Shown here: positions 28,429 to 35,128 of the stretch, in pieces
Layout of the letters: every line of letters begins with the position of its first letter
How positions within the stretch are numbered: position 1 is the stretch's first letter
NCBI RefSeq assembly: GCF_026163695.1
Contig: NZ_JAOTID010000005.1
Location: forward strand, 248,001-312,000
Length of the DNA stretch: 64,000 bases
Direction of reading: 5' to 3'
Source: Shumkonia mesophila
Lineage (GTDB): Bacteria > Pseudomonadota > Alphaproteobacteria > Rhodospirillales > Shumkoniaceae
Position numbers and translations under genes: made by a program
The notes under the pieces: generated by a model
Seen by the model: the letters and a program-made list of their open reading frames with translations, nothing else
The model's database searches: none
What the model was told of the DNA's origin: nothing

Positions 28429-29076
28429 GTGGAAACCGCTGACCTGCGCGAGCGCGTCCTCCTGGGGATGCTGCCGCACGTGTCGTTCGACGGCTGGAGC
28501 GAGCGCAGCCTGCGGGCCGGCGCGCTGGACGCCGGGCTGGCCACCGAGGACGGCCTCAGGGCTTTTCCCACCGGCACGCTCGAGGCGGTCGAATACTTCT
28601 GCGATTTCGGCGACAGGCGGATGGCCGAGGAACTGGCGAAGCGGGATGCGGCCGGCCTGCGGGTCCGCGAACGCATCGCCGCCGCCGTGCGTTGCCGGCT
28701 GGAGGTGGTGGCCGACCATCGCGAGGCGGTGCGCCGGGCGCTGTCCTTCATGGCGCTGCCGCAGAACGCCGGCACGGCGTCCCGCTGCGCCTACCGCACG
28801 GTCAACGCCATGTGGTATGCCGCTGGCGACACCTCCACCGACTTCAATTTCTATAGCAAACGGGCCCTGCTGGCCGGCGTCTATGCGACGACGGTGCTTT
28901 ATTGGCTGACCGACGGCTCGCCGGAAAACGCCGATACCTGGGCTTTCCTCGACCGGCGGATCGCCGGCATCATGACTTTCGGGAAGTTCCAGGGCCGCCT
29001 GACCAAGGCTCTTTCCGATGCCGGCGGCCGCCTGGTTTCGCTGTCCAGGCGGTGCCCGCCGCTGTCGGGCCGCTAG
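28429..29076 (+). CDS. COQ9-family protein
   Basis: COQ9 proteins are TetR-fold lipid-binding factors that present ubiquinone intermediates to hydroxylases such as COQ7. The 215-aa product has the conserved COQ9 helix DTSTDFNFYSKRALLAGVYATTVLYWL and a following DRRIAGIMTFGKFQGR segment. It starts at a GTG (28429) with AAGGGG 6 nt upstream. The gene is downstream of the deformylase. Its TAG forms the first three bases of a composite repeat (29074-29228). In the bacterial context it should act in the cytoplasm or at the inner membrane in ubiquinone synthesis. Confidence 0.9.
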   Translation: METADLRERVLLGMLPHVSFDGWSERSLRAGALDAGLATEDGLRAFPTGTLEAVEYFCDFGDRRMAEELAKRDAAGLRVRERIAAAVRCRLEVVADHREAVRRALSFMALPQNAGTASRCAYRTVNAMWYAAGDTSTDFNFYSKRALLAGVYATTVLYWLTDGSPENADTWAFLDRRIAGIMTFGKFQGRLTKALSDAGGRLVSLSRRCPPLSGR

Positions 29077-29228
29077 AGCATTTTGCGGCCGCATGGAATC
29101 ACTCTTTTGTTGGTCGTCATTCCCGCGAACGCGGGAATCCAGGGCAACCGCTCCGTCACTCGCCCTGGACCCCCGCATTCGCGGGGGTGACGATGAAGAA
29201 TGATCCCGCCTGAGCGGAAAATGCGCTA
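29074..29228. repeat. Composite intergenic repeat: outer AGAGCATTTT dyad
   Basis: The outer arms are TAGAGCATTTTGCGG... (29074-29101) and ...CCGCCTGAGCGGAAAATGCGCTA (29201-29228), 28 nt each and identical at 19 of 28 positions when inverted. AGAGCATTTTCCGC-type sequences are a common alphaproteobacterial intergenic repeat (recollection). A second, different palindrome (29114-29193) sits inside it. The element contains the stop codon of the COQ9 gene and ends 15 nt before the purE stop. Confidence 0.8.
29114..29193. repeat. Inner palindrome of the TCGTCATTCCCGCG type
   Basis: The arm TCGTCATTCCCGCG (29114 on) is matched by CGCGGGGGTGACGA ending at 29193. Each arm is a small hairpin of its own (CCCGCGAACGCGGG; CCCCCGCATTCGCGGGGG), and a CCAGGGC/GCCCTGG pair lies between. 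This motif is one of the commonest dispersed repeats in proteobacterial genomes (recollection). Confidence 0.85.
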
Positions 29229-29243
29229 GGCGCGGCGCGCGGC

Positions 29244-29738
29244 CTATCCCTCGATCTGCAGTTCCGGCACGGTCGCCGACTGCTCGGCCCGGAAATGGTC
29301 GAGCGCGGCGGCGATCTTGGCGTCGCCGAGGGCGAGGATGGAGGCCGCCATGAGGGCGGCGTTGACGGCGCCGGAATTGCCGATGGCCAGCGTCGCCACC
29401 GGCACGCCGCGCGGCATCTGGACCATGGACAGCAGGCTGTCGATGCCGCCCATGCAGCGGGTCTCGATCGGCACGCCCAACACCGGCAGCGGGGTCATCG
29501 CGGCCACGGCGCCGGGCAGGGCGGCGGCCATGCCGGCCCCGGCGATCAGCACCTTGAGGCCGCGCTCCTTCGCGCCCTTGACATAATCGGCCAGGCGGTC
29601 GGGATGGCGATGGGCGGAAATGACGTTCGCCTCGCACGGAATGCCAAGCTTGTTCAGGGTCTCGAAGGCGTTGCGCATGGTGTTCCAGTCCGACTGGCTG
29701 CCCATGAGAAGGCCGACGACGGCGCCTTTGGTATTCAT
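29244..29738 (-). CDS. purE: PurE-type N5-carboxyaminoimidazole ribonucleotide mutase
   Basis: PurE moves the carboxyl group of N5-CAIR to make CAIR in purine biosynthesis. The 164-aa product has the family layout: LLMGSQSDW near the N-terminus, the catalytic-histidine segment ISAHRHP (40-46), [12 protein letters not shown], and a C-terminal [31 protein letters not shown] block. Class I PurE usually reads SAHRTP and has a different substrate loop; here it is SAHRHP, and the loop is [12 protein letters not shown]. No purK is adjacent, whereas purE-purK is the usual pair. The ATG at 29736-29738 has GGAGAGG just upstream. Confidence 0.88.
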   Translation of the reverse strand: MNTKGAVVGLLMGSQSDWNTMRNAFETLNKLGIPCEANVISAHRHPDRLADYVKGAKERGLKVLIAGAGMAAALPGAVAAMTPLPVLGVPIETRCMGGIDSLLSMVQMPRGVPVATLAIGNSGAVNAALMAASILALGDAKIAAALDHFRAEQSATVPELQIEG

Positions 29739-29956
29739 GACCTCTCCGCTTCGATGGTTGCCCACAGGAGTTGCCCTTGATGGGGTGGACGGAATTATAG
29801 GGACCGGGCGGAGGTTGGCAAGGCGCGGCGCGTCGGTATCGGCCTGCGGCGCCGGCAAATCAGGAATGACGCCAGATCATCGGGCGACTCCCCGCAACCC
29901 AGGGTTTGTGCGGAGCGGGCGGCGGTGGTAGCCTGAAAGGGAGAGGACGTGGAGAG

Positions 29957-30721
29957 ATGGTCGACGTCACCAGATCCAGCGGCGTGGAATCGGTCGTCGC
30001 GGCCGATGGCCATAATCGGCGGCGGGAGCCCGACGAGCAGGCCGGTTCCCATCCGCGGGAGCCCCCCCCGACGCGCCGCTCGCCCCGGCAGATTCACGAC
30101 GTGGCGCAGGTGATGGGCATTCCGCCATCGGAAATGACGCCGCGCGTCCAAGAGGCGCTGGGCATCATCGTCAGCGAGTACGACCGGGCCCGTTCCGACC
30201 TCGAACGCGAGCGCGAGCGGATCGCCTTCTACCAGGATCTGGCGGACAAGGACCCGCACCTGCCGCTCGTCAATCAACGGACCCTGATGCGCGAACTGGC
30301 GCGCCTGATCGCCCGCGCCGCCCAGAGCCGCACCGTCAGCAGTCTGGCGATCCTGCATATCCGCAATCTCGAGGCCACCCGGCTCCGGCACGGCCGGGCC
30401 GCGATCGACGGCATCCTCCGGCAGACGGCTGAAAGGCTGAGCGCCACCCTGCGGGCCAGCGACATCGTCGCCAGCCTCGGCGGAACCGAATTCGCCGTCG
30501 TCCTGACCCTGACCGACGCCGCCGTCGCCGCGGAAAAGATGACAAGCCTGGCCGGGTTGCTGCGCGCCGCCCTCCGGGAGCGGAGCGACCCCGACCTGCC
30601 GCTTGAGATCGCCTGGGGCGTCGCGGCGTTCACCGCCGAGGACGACGCCGAAAAAACCATGGAAGCGGCGGACAGCGACCTGCGCCGGCGATCCGCGCCG
30701 CCGCCCGGTCGTCGCGGCTGA
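29957..30721 (+). CDS. Degenerate GGDEF-domain protein
   Basis: This 254-aa protein has a disordered, Arg/Pro-rich N-terminus (1-45), a short helical segment (61-95) that could be a coiled coil, and a GGDEF-like domain from about residue 97. The domain is recognisable from DPHLPLVNQRTLMREL and ASDIVASLGGTEFAVVL. The signature is GGTEF (175-179) and the earlier metal-binding D-x-D segment reads LHIRN, so two catalytic features of diguanylate cyclases are missing. It is unlikely to make c-di-GMP and may act as a scaffold or receptor. GGAGAG precedes the ATG. The lactonase gene follows after 9 nt. Confidence 0.8.
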   Translation: MVDVTRSSGVESVVAADGHNRRREPDEQAGSHPREPPPTRRSPRQIHDVAQVMGIPPSEMTPRVQEALGIIVSEYDRARSDLERERERIAFYQDLADKDPHLPLVNQRTLMRELARLIARAAQSRTVSSLAILHIRNLEATRLRHGRAAIDGILRQTAERLSATLRASDIVASLGGTEFAVVLTLTDAAVAAEKMTSLAGLLRAALRERSDPDLPLEIAWGVAAFTAEDDAEKTMEAADSDLRRRSAPPPGRRG

Positions 30722-30730
30722 GGAGGCCCC

Positions 30731-31813
30731 GTGGCGGCGGGAACATTCGTCTACGTGTCGAACGCGGCCGACGGCGACATCTCCACCTATCGCCTGGAGG
30801 CGAGCGGCGACTTGCGCGCGGGGCCGCGGGTCAAGGCCGCGCCGGTGGTCATGCCGATGGCGGTCAGCCCGGACAGGCGCTTTCTCTATGCCGCCACCCG
30901 CGCCAAGCCCTACACGGTGTTCGCCTATGCCATCGACCGCGAGACCGGGGCGCTGAAGCCGGTGGACTCCGCGCCGCTGGCGGAGAGCATGCCCTACATT
31001 TCACTCGACCGCGCCGGGCGGTTCCTGCTCGCCGCCAGTTACGGCGCCCATCTGGCCAGCGTCAACGCGGTGGCCGCCGACGGTCGCGTTTCGCCCAAAC
31101 CCGTGCAGGTCGTTCCGACGGGCCGCAACGCCCATTCCATCGGGGTGGACCGGACCAACAGGTTCGTTTTCGTTCCCAACCTGGGCAGCGATCAGGTCAT
31201 GCAGTTCACCTTCGACGAGGCGAGCGGCCGGTTGGCGTCGAACACGCCCGCCGCCGCGCTGGTCGACGAGGGAACGGGCCCCCGCCATTTCGTCACCTCG
31301 AGCGACAACCGCTTTCTCTACGTGCTCGGCGAATTCACGGCCAAGGTGATCGTCTTTTCGCTGGACGCCGCGAGCGGCCTGCTGACGCGGATCGGCGAGG
31401 CCACCGGTCTGCCGGCCGACAGCGGCCTGCGTCCCGGTGCGGCCCGCGGGCCGGTCGTTGCCGGCGGCACGGTGCCGCCGCCCGACACCGGCAAGGACAT
31501 CTGGGCGGCCGACATCCATATGACGCCGGACGGCCGGTTCCTCTATATCTCGGAGCGCACCGGCGACACGCTGGCCGGGTTCGGCGTGAACCAGGAGACC
31601 GGGCTGCTCGCCTATCTGGGCAGCGCGCCGACGGAAAGGCAGCCCCGCGGCTTCGCCATCGACGCCAGCGGCCGCTTCCTGGTGGCGAGCGGCGAAGAGT
31701 CGGACACCGTCTCGGTCCATTCCATCGATCGGGAAAGCGGGGCCCTTGGGCAGCTCGGCCGCTATCCGGGCGGGAAGGGGGCCAACTGGGTGGAGATCGT
31801 CAGCTTTGACTGA
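30731..31813 (+). CDS. Lactonase-family seven-bladed beta-propeller protein
   Basis: This 360-aa protein belongs to the lactonase/6-phosphogluconolactonase (YbhE-type Pgl) family. Repeated propeller blades are visible as FVYVSNAADGDISTY, RRFLYAATR, RFLLAASYG, RFVFVPNLGSDQV, RFLYVLGEF, RFLYISERTGDTLA and RFLVASGEESDTVSVHSID. Members hydrolyse 6-phosphogluconolactone or other sugar lactones; substrate is not settled here. It starts with a GTG at 30731 behind a perfect AGGAGG and follows the GGDEF-like gene closely, probably in one operon. No signal peptide is evident, so it is cytoplasmic. Confidence 0.88.
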   Translation: MAAGTFVYVSNAADGDISTYRLEASGDLRAGPRVKAAPVVMPMAVSPDRRFLYAATRAKPYTVFAYAIDRETGALKPVDSAPLAESMPYISLDRAGRFLLAASYGAHLASVNAVAADGRVSPKPVQVVPTGRNAHSIGVDRTNRFVFVPNLGSDQVMQFTFDEASGRLASNTPAAALVDEGTGPRHFVTSSDNRFLYVLGEFTAKVIVFSLDAASGLLTRIGEATGLPADSGLRPGAARGPVVAGGTVPPPDTGKDIWAADIHMTPDGRFLYISERTGDTLAGFGVNQETGLLAYLGSAPTERQPRGFAIDASGRFLVASGEESDTVSVHSIDRESGALGQLGRYPGGKGANWVEIVSFD

Positions 31814-31856
31814 CAAGATTCGCGAACGGCGGGCGTTCGCGCCGGCCGCCGGACGC

Positions 31857-32057
31857 TCAGGCGATAATGTCCGGCCGCAACTCGCTGTCCAGCTTGGCGA
31901 TCTGGTCCTTGATCGCAAGCTTGCGTTTCTTCAACCGCTGAACCTTCAGCTGGTCGAACGGCGCCGTTTCGGTCATCTGGGCGATCTGGTCGTCGAGTTG
32001 GCGATGTTCGTTCTTCAACTCCGCCAGCCTTCGTTTCAGAAGTTGTTTTTCTTCCAT
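31857..32057 (-). CDS. YdcH/DUF465-family small protein
   Basis: This 66-aa, highly charged helical protein has the DUF465 pattern (LKRRLAELKNEHRQLDDQIAQM ... FDQLKVQRLKKRKLAIKDQIAKL). It probably forms a helical hairpin or coiled coil. The function of the family is unknown. The ATG at 32055-32057 is preferred to a TTG upstream at 32096. A second DUF465 protein lies at 33368-33535 on the other side of the phosphofructokinase gene. Confidence 0.88.
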   Translation of the reverse strand: MEEKQLLKRRLAELKNEHRQLDDQIAQMTETAPFDQLKVQRLKKRKLAIKDQIAKLDSELRPDIIA

Positions 32058-32177
32058 CGCTATCGTGGCTTGTTGCGTCCCACATGATGATAGCAAATAT
32101 CTGCAAGGAAGGGTATTGCTGAGGCAAAAGGGCCGGGACGTACGGGTCCGGCCGGTCGACGTGAGGAAGGAAAATCG

Positions 32178-33269
32178 ATGGCGGAGTCCAAGAAGAAGCG
32201 TATCGGCCTGCTGACCAGCGGCGGCGATTGTGCGGGGCTGAACGCGGCGATCCGCGCCGTGGTCTGCCGCGCCGTGAACGGGTTCGGGTGGGAAGTGATG
32301 GGCATCCGCGAGGGGACAGCGGGCCTGTTGCAGCGGCCGCCCCTGGTCGAGGAACTCGGCATGCGGGTCTTCACCGGCAACATCCTACGCATGGGCGGCA
32401 CCATCCTGGGCACCGTGAACAAGGGTAATCCCTTCGCCTATCCGATGCCCGACGGTACCGTGAAGGATCGCTCCAACGAGGTCATCGAGGCGTGGCGGGA
32501 ACTGGACATCGCCGCCCTTATCGGCATCGGCGGCGATGGCAGCATGGCCATCCTGAGCCGCCTGACGCAGCAGGGCGGGATTCCCTTCATCGGCATCCCC
32601 AAGACCATCGACAACGACGTCGCCTTCACGGAAGCGGCGATCGGCTTCAACACGGCGGTTACCCGGGCGACGGATGCGCTGGACTGCCTGCAACCGACGG
32701 CGGCCAGCCATCATCGGGTGATGATCCTGGAAGTAATGGGCCGCGACGCCGGCCATATCGCGCTCAACACGGGAATCGCCGGCGGCGCCAACGTCATCTT
32801 GATCCCCGAGATTCCCTACAACATCCAGAAGGTGGCCGACCATATCGTCACCCTTCAGGAAAGGGGGCGCTCCCATGCCCTGGTGGTGTGCGCCGAGGCG
32901 GTCCGAACCTCGAGCGGCGAGGCGGTCTACGACACCCATTCGAAGGGTGCACGCCGATACGGCGGCATCGGTCATGTGGTCGGCGAGCAGATCGAGGAGC
33001 TTACCGGGGCGGAGACGCGGGTGACCATCCTGGGCCACGTGGCGCGCGGCGGCAGCCCGGTGGCCATGGATCGCGTATTGGCCTCGGCCTTCGGCGTGCA
33101 CGCGGTGGACCTGCTGGCGGCGGGCAAACGCGATCGCATGGTCGTCTGGCAGCACCGCGAAGTCGTCGACGTGCCCATCGAGGAGGTGATCACCCGCATG
33201 CGCGCCGTCGATGTCAACGGCACCCTGGTGCGCACCGCGAGGGGGCTGGGAATCTCGTTCGGCGACTGA
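32178..33269 (+). CDS. pfk: 6-phosphofructokinase (group III type)
   Basis: PFK phosphorylates fructose 6-phosphate to fructose 1,6-bisphosphate. The 363-aa product shows LLTSGGDCAGLNAAIRAVV, the nucleotide/PPi-site motif IGIGGDGSM (118-122 for GGDGS) and the catalytic loop PKTIDNDV (141-147). In this family Gly at the second motif position predicts ATP and Asp predicts pyrophosphate, while Lys in PKTIDND instead of PGTIDND is typical of the PPi and mixed-substrate group. Here Gly is combined with Lys, as in ATP-using group III actinobacterial enzymes. The start ATG has AGGAAGG upstream. Phosphate donor needs assay. Confidence 0.93.
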   Translation: MAESKKKRIGLLTSGGDCAGLNAAIRAVVCRAVNGFGWEVMGIREGTAGLLQRPPLVEELGMRVFTGNILRMGGTILGTVNKGNPFAYPMPDGTVKDRSNEVIEAWRELDIAALIGIGGDGSMAILSRLTQQGGIPFIGIPKTIDNDVAFTEAAIGFNTAVTRATDALDCLQPTAASHHRVMILEVMGRDAGHIALNTGIAGGANVILIPEIPYNIQKVADHIVTLQERGRSHALVVCAEAVRTSSGEAVYDTHSKGARRYGGIGHVVGEQIEELTGAETRVTILGHVARGGSPVAMDRVLASAFGVHAVDLLAAGKRDRMVVWQHREVVDVPIEEVITRMRAVDVNGTLVRTARGLGISFGD

Positions 33270-33367
33270 TCAGAAGGCCGCTAGACCGCCGGGGTGTCTC
33301 TGGCAATTCGGCGGAAGTTGTCTTATGATTGTCATGTTCCGATCGACAACTGAGGAGAACCCTGCCG

Positions 33368-33535
33368 ATGAGCCTGGATGAGAGGATCGATGCCCTTAAG
33401 GCCAAGCATCAGGCGTTGGAAACCGAAATCGAGGAAGAGATCCATCGCCCCAGTCCAGACGACACGCACATCGCCAGCTTGAAGAAGCAAAAACTGAAGA
33501 TCAAAGACGAGATCGCCGTTCTCAGCCACCAGTAA
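33368..33535 (+). CDS. YdcH/DUF465-family small protein (second copy)
   Basis: This 55-aa helical protein has the same DUF465 pattern (SLDERIDALKAKHQALETEIEEE ... IASLKKQKLKIKDEIAVL). GAGGAG lies 10 nt upstream of the ATG at 33368. The upstream 100 nt are AT-richer and should hold its promoter. It is a paralogue of the protein at 31857-32057 with a divergent N-terminus. Function unknown. Confidence 0.9.
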   Translation: MSLDERIDALKAKHQALETEIEEEIHRPSPDDTHIASLKKQKLKIKDEIAVLSHQ

Positions 33536-33708
33536 GGGGCGGGAAACCCGGCGCCGTTGGCGCCTTCGTCGACGACGATGGCGCAAAGGTTGATTGTAAA
33601 TAAAATTCGACGGGAAACGAACAGGCGATAGCGGCCATCCGCCGGCGCGTGCAGGTGGGGCTTGCCCGATGTTCCGGTCCGACGGGCCGTCCGATGGGCG
33701 GCGACGGG

Positions 33709-34311
33709 TTATTCCTCGGCGGGCTCGGCGGGTTCGGCCGGGTCGCTCTCGACGACGGCCCCGGCTCCGGCTCCCGGTCGGTCCTTTTCGGCCCGGCGGC
33801 GGGCGACGATCACCGCCATCTCCAGGTCGTGGGTCGAGCACAACCCCAAGCTCACCGGATTCTGCGGCTTGATGTTGGGGGCATTCCAATGGTTCTTGCT
33901 GCGCACCGAATTGATGGTCGGCTTGGTGGTGCCGATCAGGCGCGAGATCTGCGCGTCGCTGAGTTCGGGATAATTCTTGAGCAGCCAAGCGATGGCGTCA
34001 GGGCGGTCCTGGCGCTTGGAAACCGGCGTGTAGCGGGCGCCCTTCGGCTTGGCGCGTGCCTCCGGCACCCGCGACTTGGCGGCGACCAGCCTGGTGTCGG
34101 GGTTGCCCACGCAGCGGTCGATCTCTTCCTGGGTCAACTCGCCGCTGATGACCGGGTCCAGTCCCTGGATGCCCGATCCGACTTCGCCATCGGCAATGGC
34201 CTGGACCTCAAGCGGGTGCAGATTGCAGAAATCGGCGATCTGCTCGAACGTCAAAGCAGTATTTTCCACCAGCCAGACAGCGGTGGCTTTCGGCATGAGA
34301 GGCTGCGCCAT
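33709..34311 (-). CDS. trcR: TrcR (DUF1013) cell-cycle transcriptional regulator
   Basis: This 200-aa protein matches DUF1013, now described as the cell-cycle transcriptional regulator TrcR of alphaproteobacteria. The N-terminus MAQPLMPKATAVWLVENTALTFEQIADFCNLHPLEVQAIADGEV is the family hallmark and contains a helix-turn-helix. A second HTH-like block reads PDAIAWLLKNYPELSDAQISRLIGTTKPTINSVRSKNHWN. The C-terminus is Ala/Glu/Pro-rich and disordered. The ATG at 34309-34311 follows the family start although AAGGA directly abuts it. The divergent neighbour is a DUF1192 gene. A CtrA-type site lies about 470 nt away. Confidence 0.92.
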   Translation of the reverse strand: MAQPLMPKATAVWLVENTALTFEQIADFCNLHPLEVQAIADGEVGSGIQGLDPVISGELTQEEIDRCVGNPDTRLVAAKSRVPEARAKPKGARYTPVSKRQDRPDAIAWLLKNYPELSDAQISRLIGTTKPTINSVRSKNHWNAPNIKPQNPVSLGLCSTHDLEMAVIVARRRAEKDRPGAGAGAVVESDPAEPAEPAEE

Positions 34312-34530
34312 TCCTTGAGTGTCCCGCATTGCAAACACGTTACGTCCGGCCGCCGCCATCGCGGCAGCCGAACTTCCCGGTCCTTATTACTCCGTGACAA
34401 CCCCCGGGTCAAACCGCCTAAGCGGTTTTAATTGGCCGAACTTTGTCATTTGCCGCGCGTCGGCTATGGTTGACGCAACGGCGCAGACGTTGCCGGCGGG
34501 CGTCTGGCCGCAACGGACGGAGAGTAGGAC

Positions 34531-34713
34531 ATGGATATCGAGGATCTTGAGCCGCAGCATCAGAAGCCCAAGCCGAAAAACCTGGACGACATGTCGATTG
34601 AGGCGCTGGGCGACTACATCGCCGATCTCGAATCGGAAATCGCCCGGGCGCGTGAGGCCATCGCCGCAAAACGCGCCGCGCAGAACGATGCCGACTCGGT
34701 GTTCAAGAAATAG
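34531..34713 (+). CDS. DUF1192-family small protein
   Basis: This 60-aa protein matches DUF1192: a polar N-terminus rich in Lys/Pro, then LDDMSIEALGDYIADLESEIARAREAIAAKRAAQ, a single amphipathic helix that could be a short coiled coil, and a SVFKK end. The family is restricted largely to alphaproteobacteria and has no established function. GGAGAG and AGGA precede the ATG. It is divergent from trcR across about 220 nt. The predicted small-RNA locus begins about 100 nt downstream. Confidence 0.9.
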   Translation: MDIEDLEPQHQKPKPKNLDDMSIEALGDYIADLESEIARAREAIAAKRAAQNDADSVFKK

Positions 34714-34776
34714 CGACTCGGGCGCGTGCGCGGCCTTGGGAACGCCCGGCATCGCCGTCGTCCGGGTTGCGTGGCG

Positions 34777-34791
34777 TTAACTTTATGTTAA
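34777..34791. promoter_or_regulatory. CtrA-type box TTAA-N7-TTAA
   Basis: TTAA (34777-34780), seven bases, then TTAA (34788-34791) match the full CtrA consensus. It is also part of a perfect dyad CGTTAAC-TTTAT-GTTAACG (34775-34793). It overlaps the predicted -35 of the small RNA that follows, as in CtrA-activated or repressed promoters of Caulobacter. Confidence 0.6.
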
Positions 34792-34814
34792 CGACGGGCG
34801 ATCATCATCATAAT
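34786..34814 (+). promoter_or_regulatory. Predicted promoter of small RNA 1
   Basis: A good -10 (CATAAT, 34809-34814) is preceded after 17 nt by a poor -35 (TGTTAA, 34786-34791) that coincides with half of the CtrA-type box. A weak -35 covered by an activator site suggests activator dependence. Confidence 0.5.
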
Positions 34815-34815
34815 T

Positions 34816-34912
34816 GGGCAAGCAGAAGTTGTCTTTCCTAGTGGATTTTGCCCAACTCTCTTCTAGCCTCCCTGTTAAACTCGGCCGTCCCTTGGGAACG
34901 GCCGTTTTTTTT
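34816..34912 (+). ncRNA. Predicted small RNA 1 (about 95 nt) with anti-Shine-Dalgarno motif
   Basis: Between the promoter and a strong intrinsic terminator lies a stretch without an open reading frame. Predicted fold: a 5' stem (GGGCAA, 34816-34821, with TTGCCC, 34848-34853), then a 28-nt pyrimidine-rich single strand containing CCTCCC (34867-34872), then a terminator hairpin ending in T8. CCUCCC can pair with ribosome-binding sites, the usual architecture of trans-acting regulatory RNAs. The 5' end is uncertain by several bases. No Rfam family is recognised by eye. Confidence 0.5.
34882..34912 (+). terminator. Intrinsic terminator of small RNA 1
   Basis: CGGCCGTCCC pairs with GGGAACGGCCG across a TT loop with a one-base bulge. 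The stem is followed by eight T residues. Confidence 0.9.
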
Positions 34913-34924
34913 GGATTTCCGGCC

Positions 34925-34954
34925 TTGACCGAGGTGGACCGGCGTGGCTAATAT
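34925..34954 (+). promoter_or_regulatory. Predicted sigma70 promoter of small RNA 2
   Basis: TTGACC (34925-34930) and TAATAT (34949-34954) are 18 nt apart, starting only 13 nt after the terminator of small RNA 1. This is one of the best sigma70-like pairs in the window and no gene follows it before the next terminator. Confidence 0.6.
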
Positions 34955-34960
34955 CCCATC

Positions 34961-35041
34961 CCAAGAAACGTCTGTTGGGCGAGTTTAACAGGGATCAGGC
35001 TTTCTGGAGTCGGGGCCGCTGAAATCAGCGGCCCCATTTTT
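34961..35041 (+). ncRNA. Predicted small RNA 2 (about 80 nt), complementary to small RNA 1
   Basis: The unit runs from the promoter at 34925-34954 to a strong terminator and contains no open reading frame. It has a 5-bp hairpin CTGTT/AACAG (34972-34976 with 34987-34991) whose 10-nt loop displays GGGCGAGTTT. Bases 34980-34994 are perfectly complementary to 34869-34883 of small RNA 1, overlapping its CCTCCC motif. A further 7-nt match (GTTGGGC, 34974-34980, with GCCCAAC, 34850-34856) exists. It could act as an antisense or sponge RNA. Confidence 0.5.
35012..35041 (+). terminator. Intrinsic terminator of small RNA 2
   Basis: A perfect 11-bp stem (GGGGCCGCTGA, 35012-35022, with TCAGCGGCCCC, 35025-35035) is closed by a two-base gap that can open into a larger loop and is followed by ATTTTT. 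Confidence 0.9.
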
Positions 35042-35128
35042 AATGCCTTCGCTTTCGGCCCCGTCGTGCGCGCCGAATGGGGGCGAGAGAAAGCGTCTTT
35101 CCCCCCGCCCTTCGTCCATCCGAAAAAC

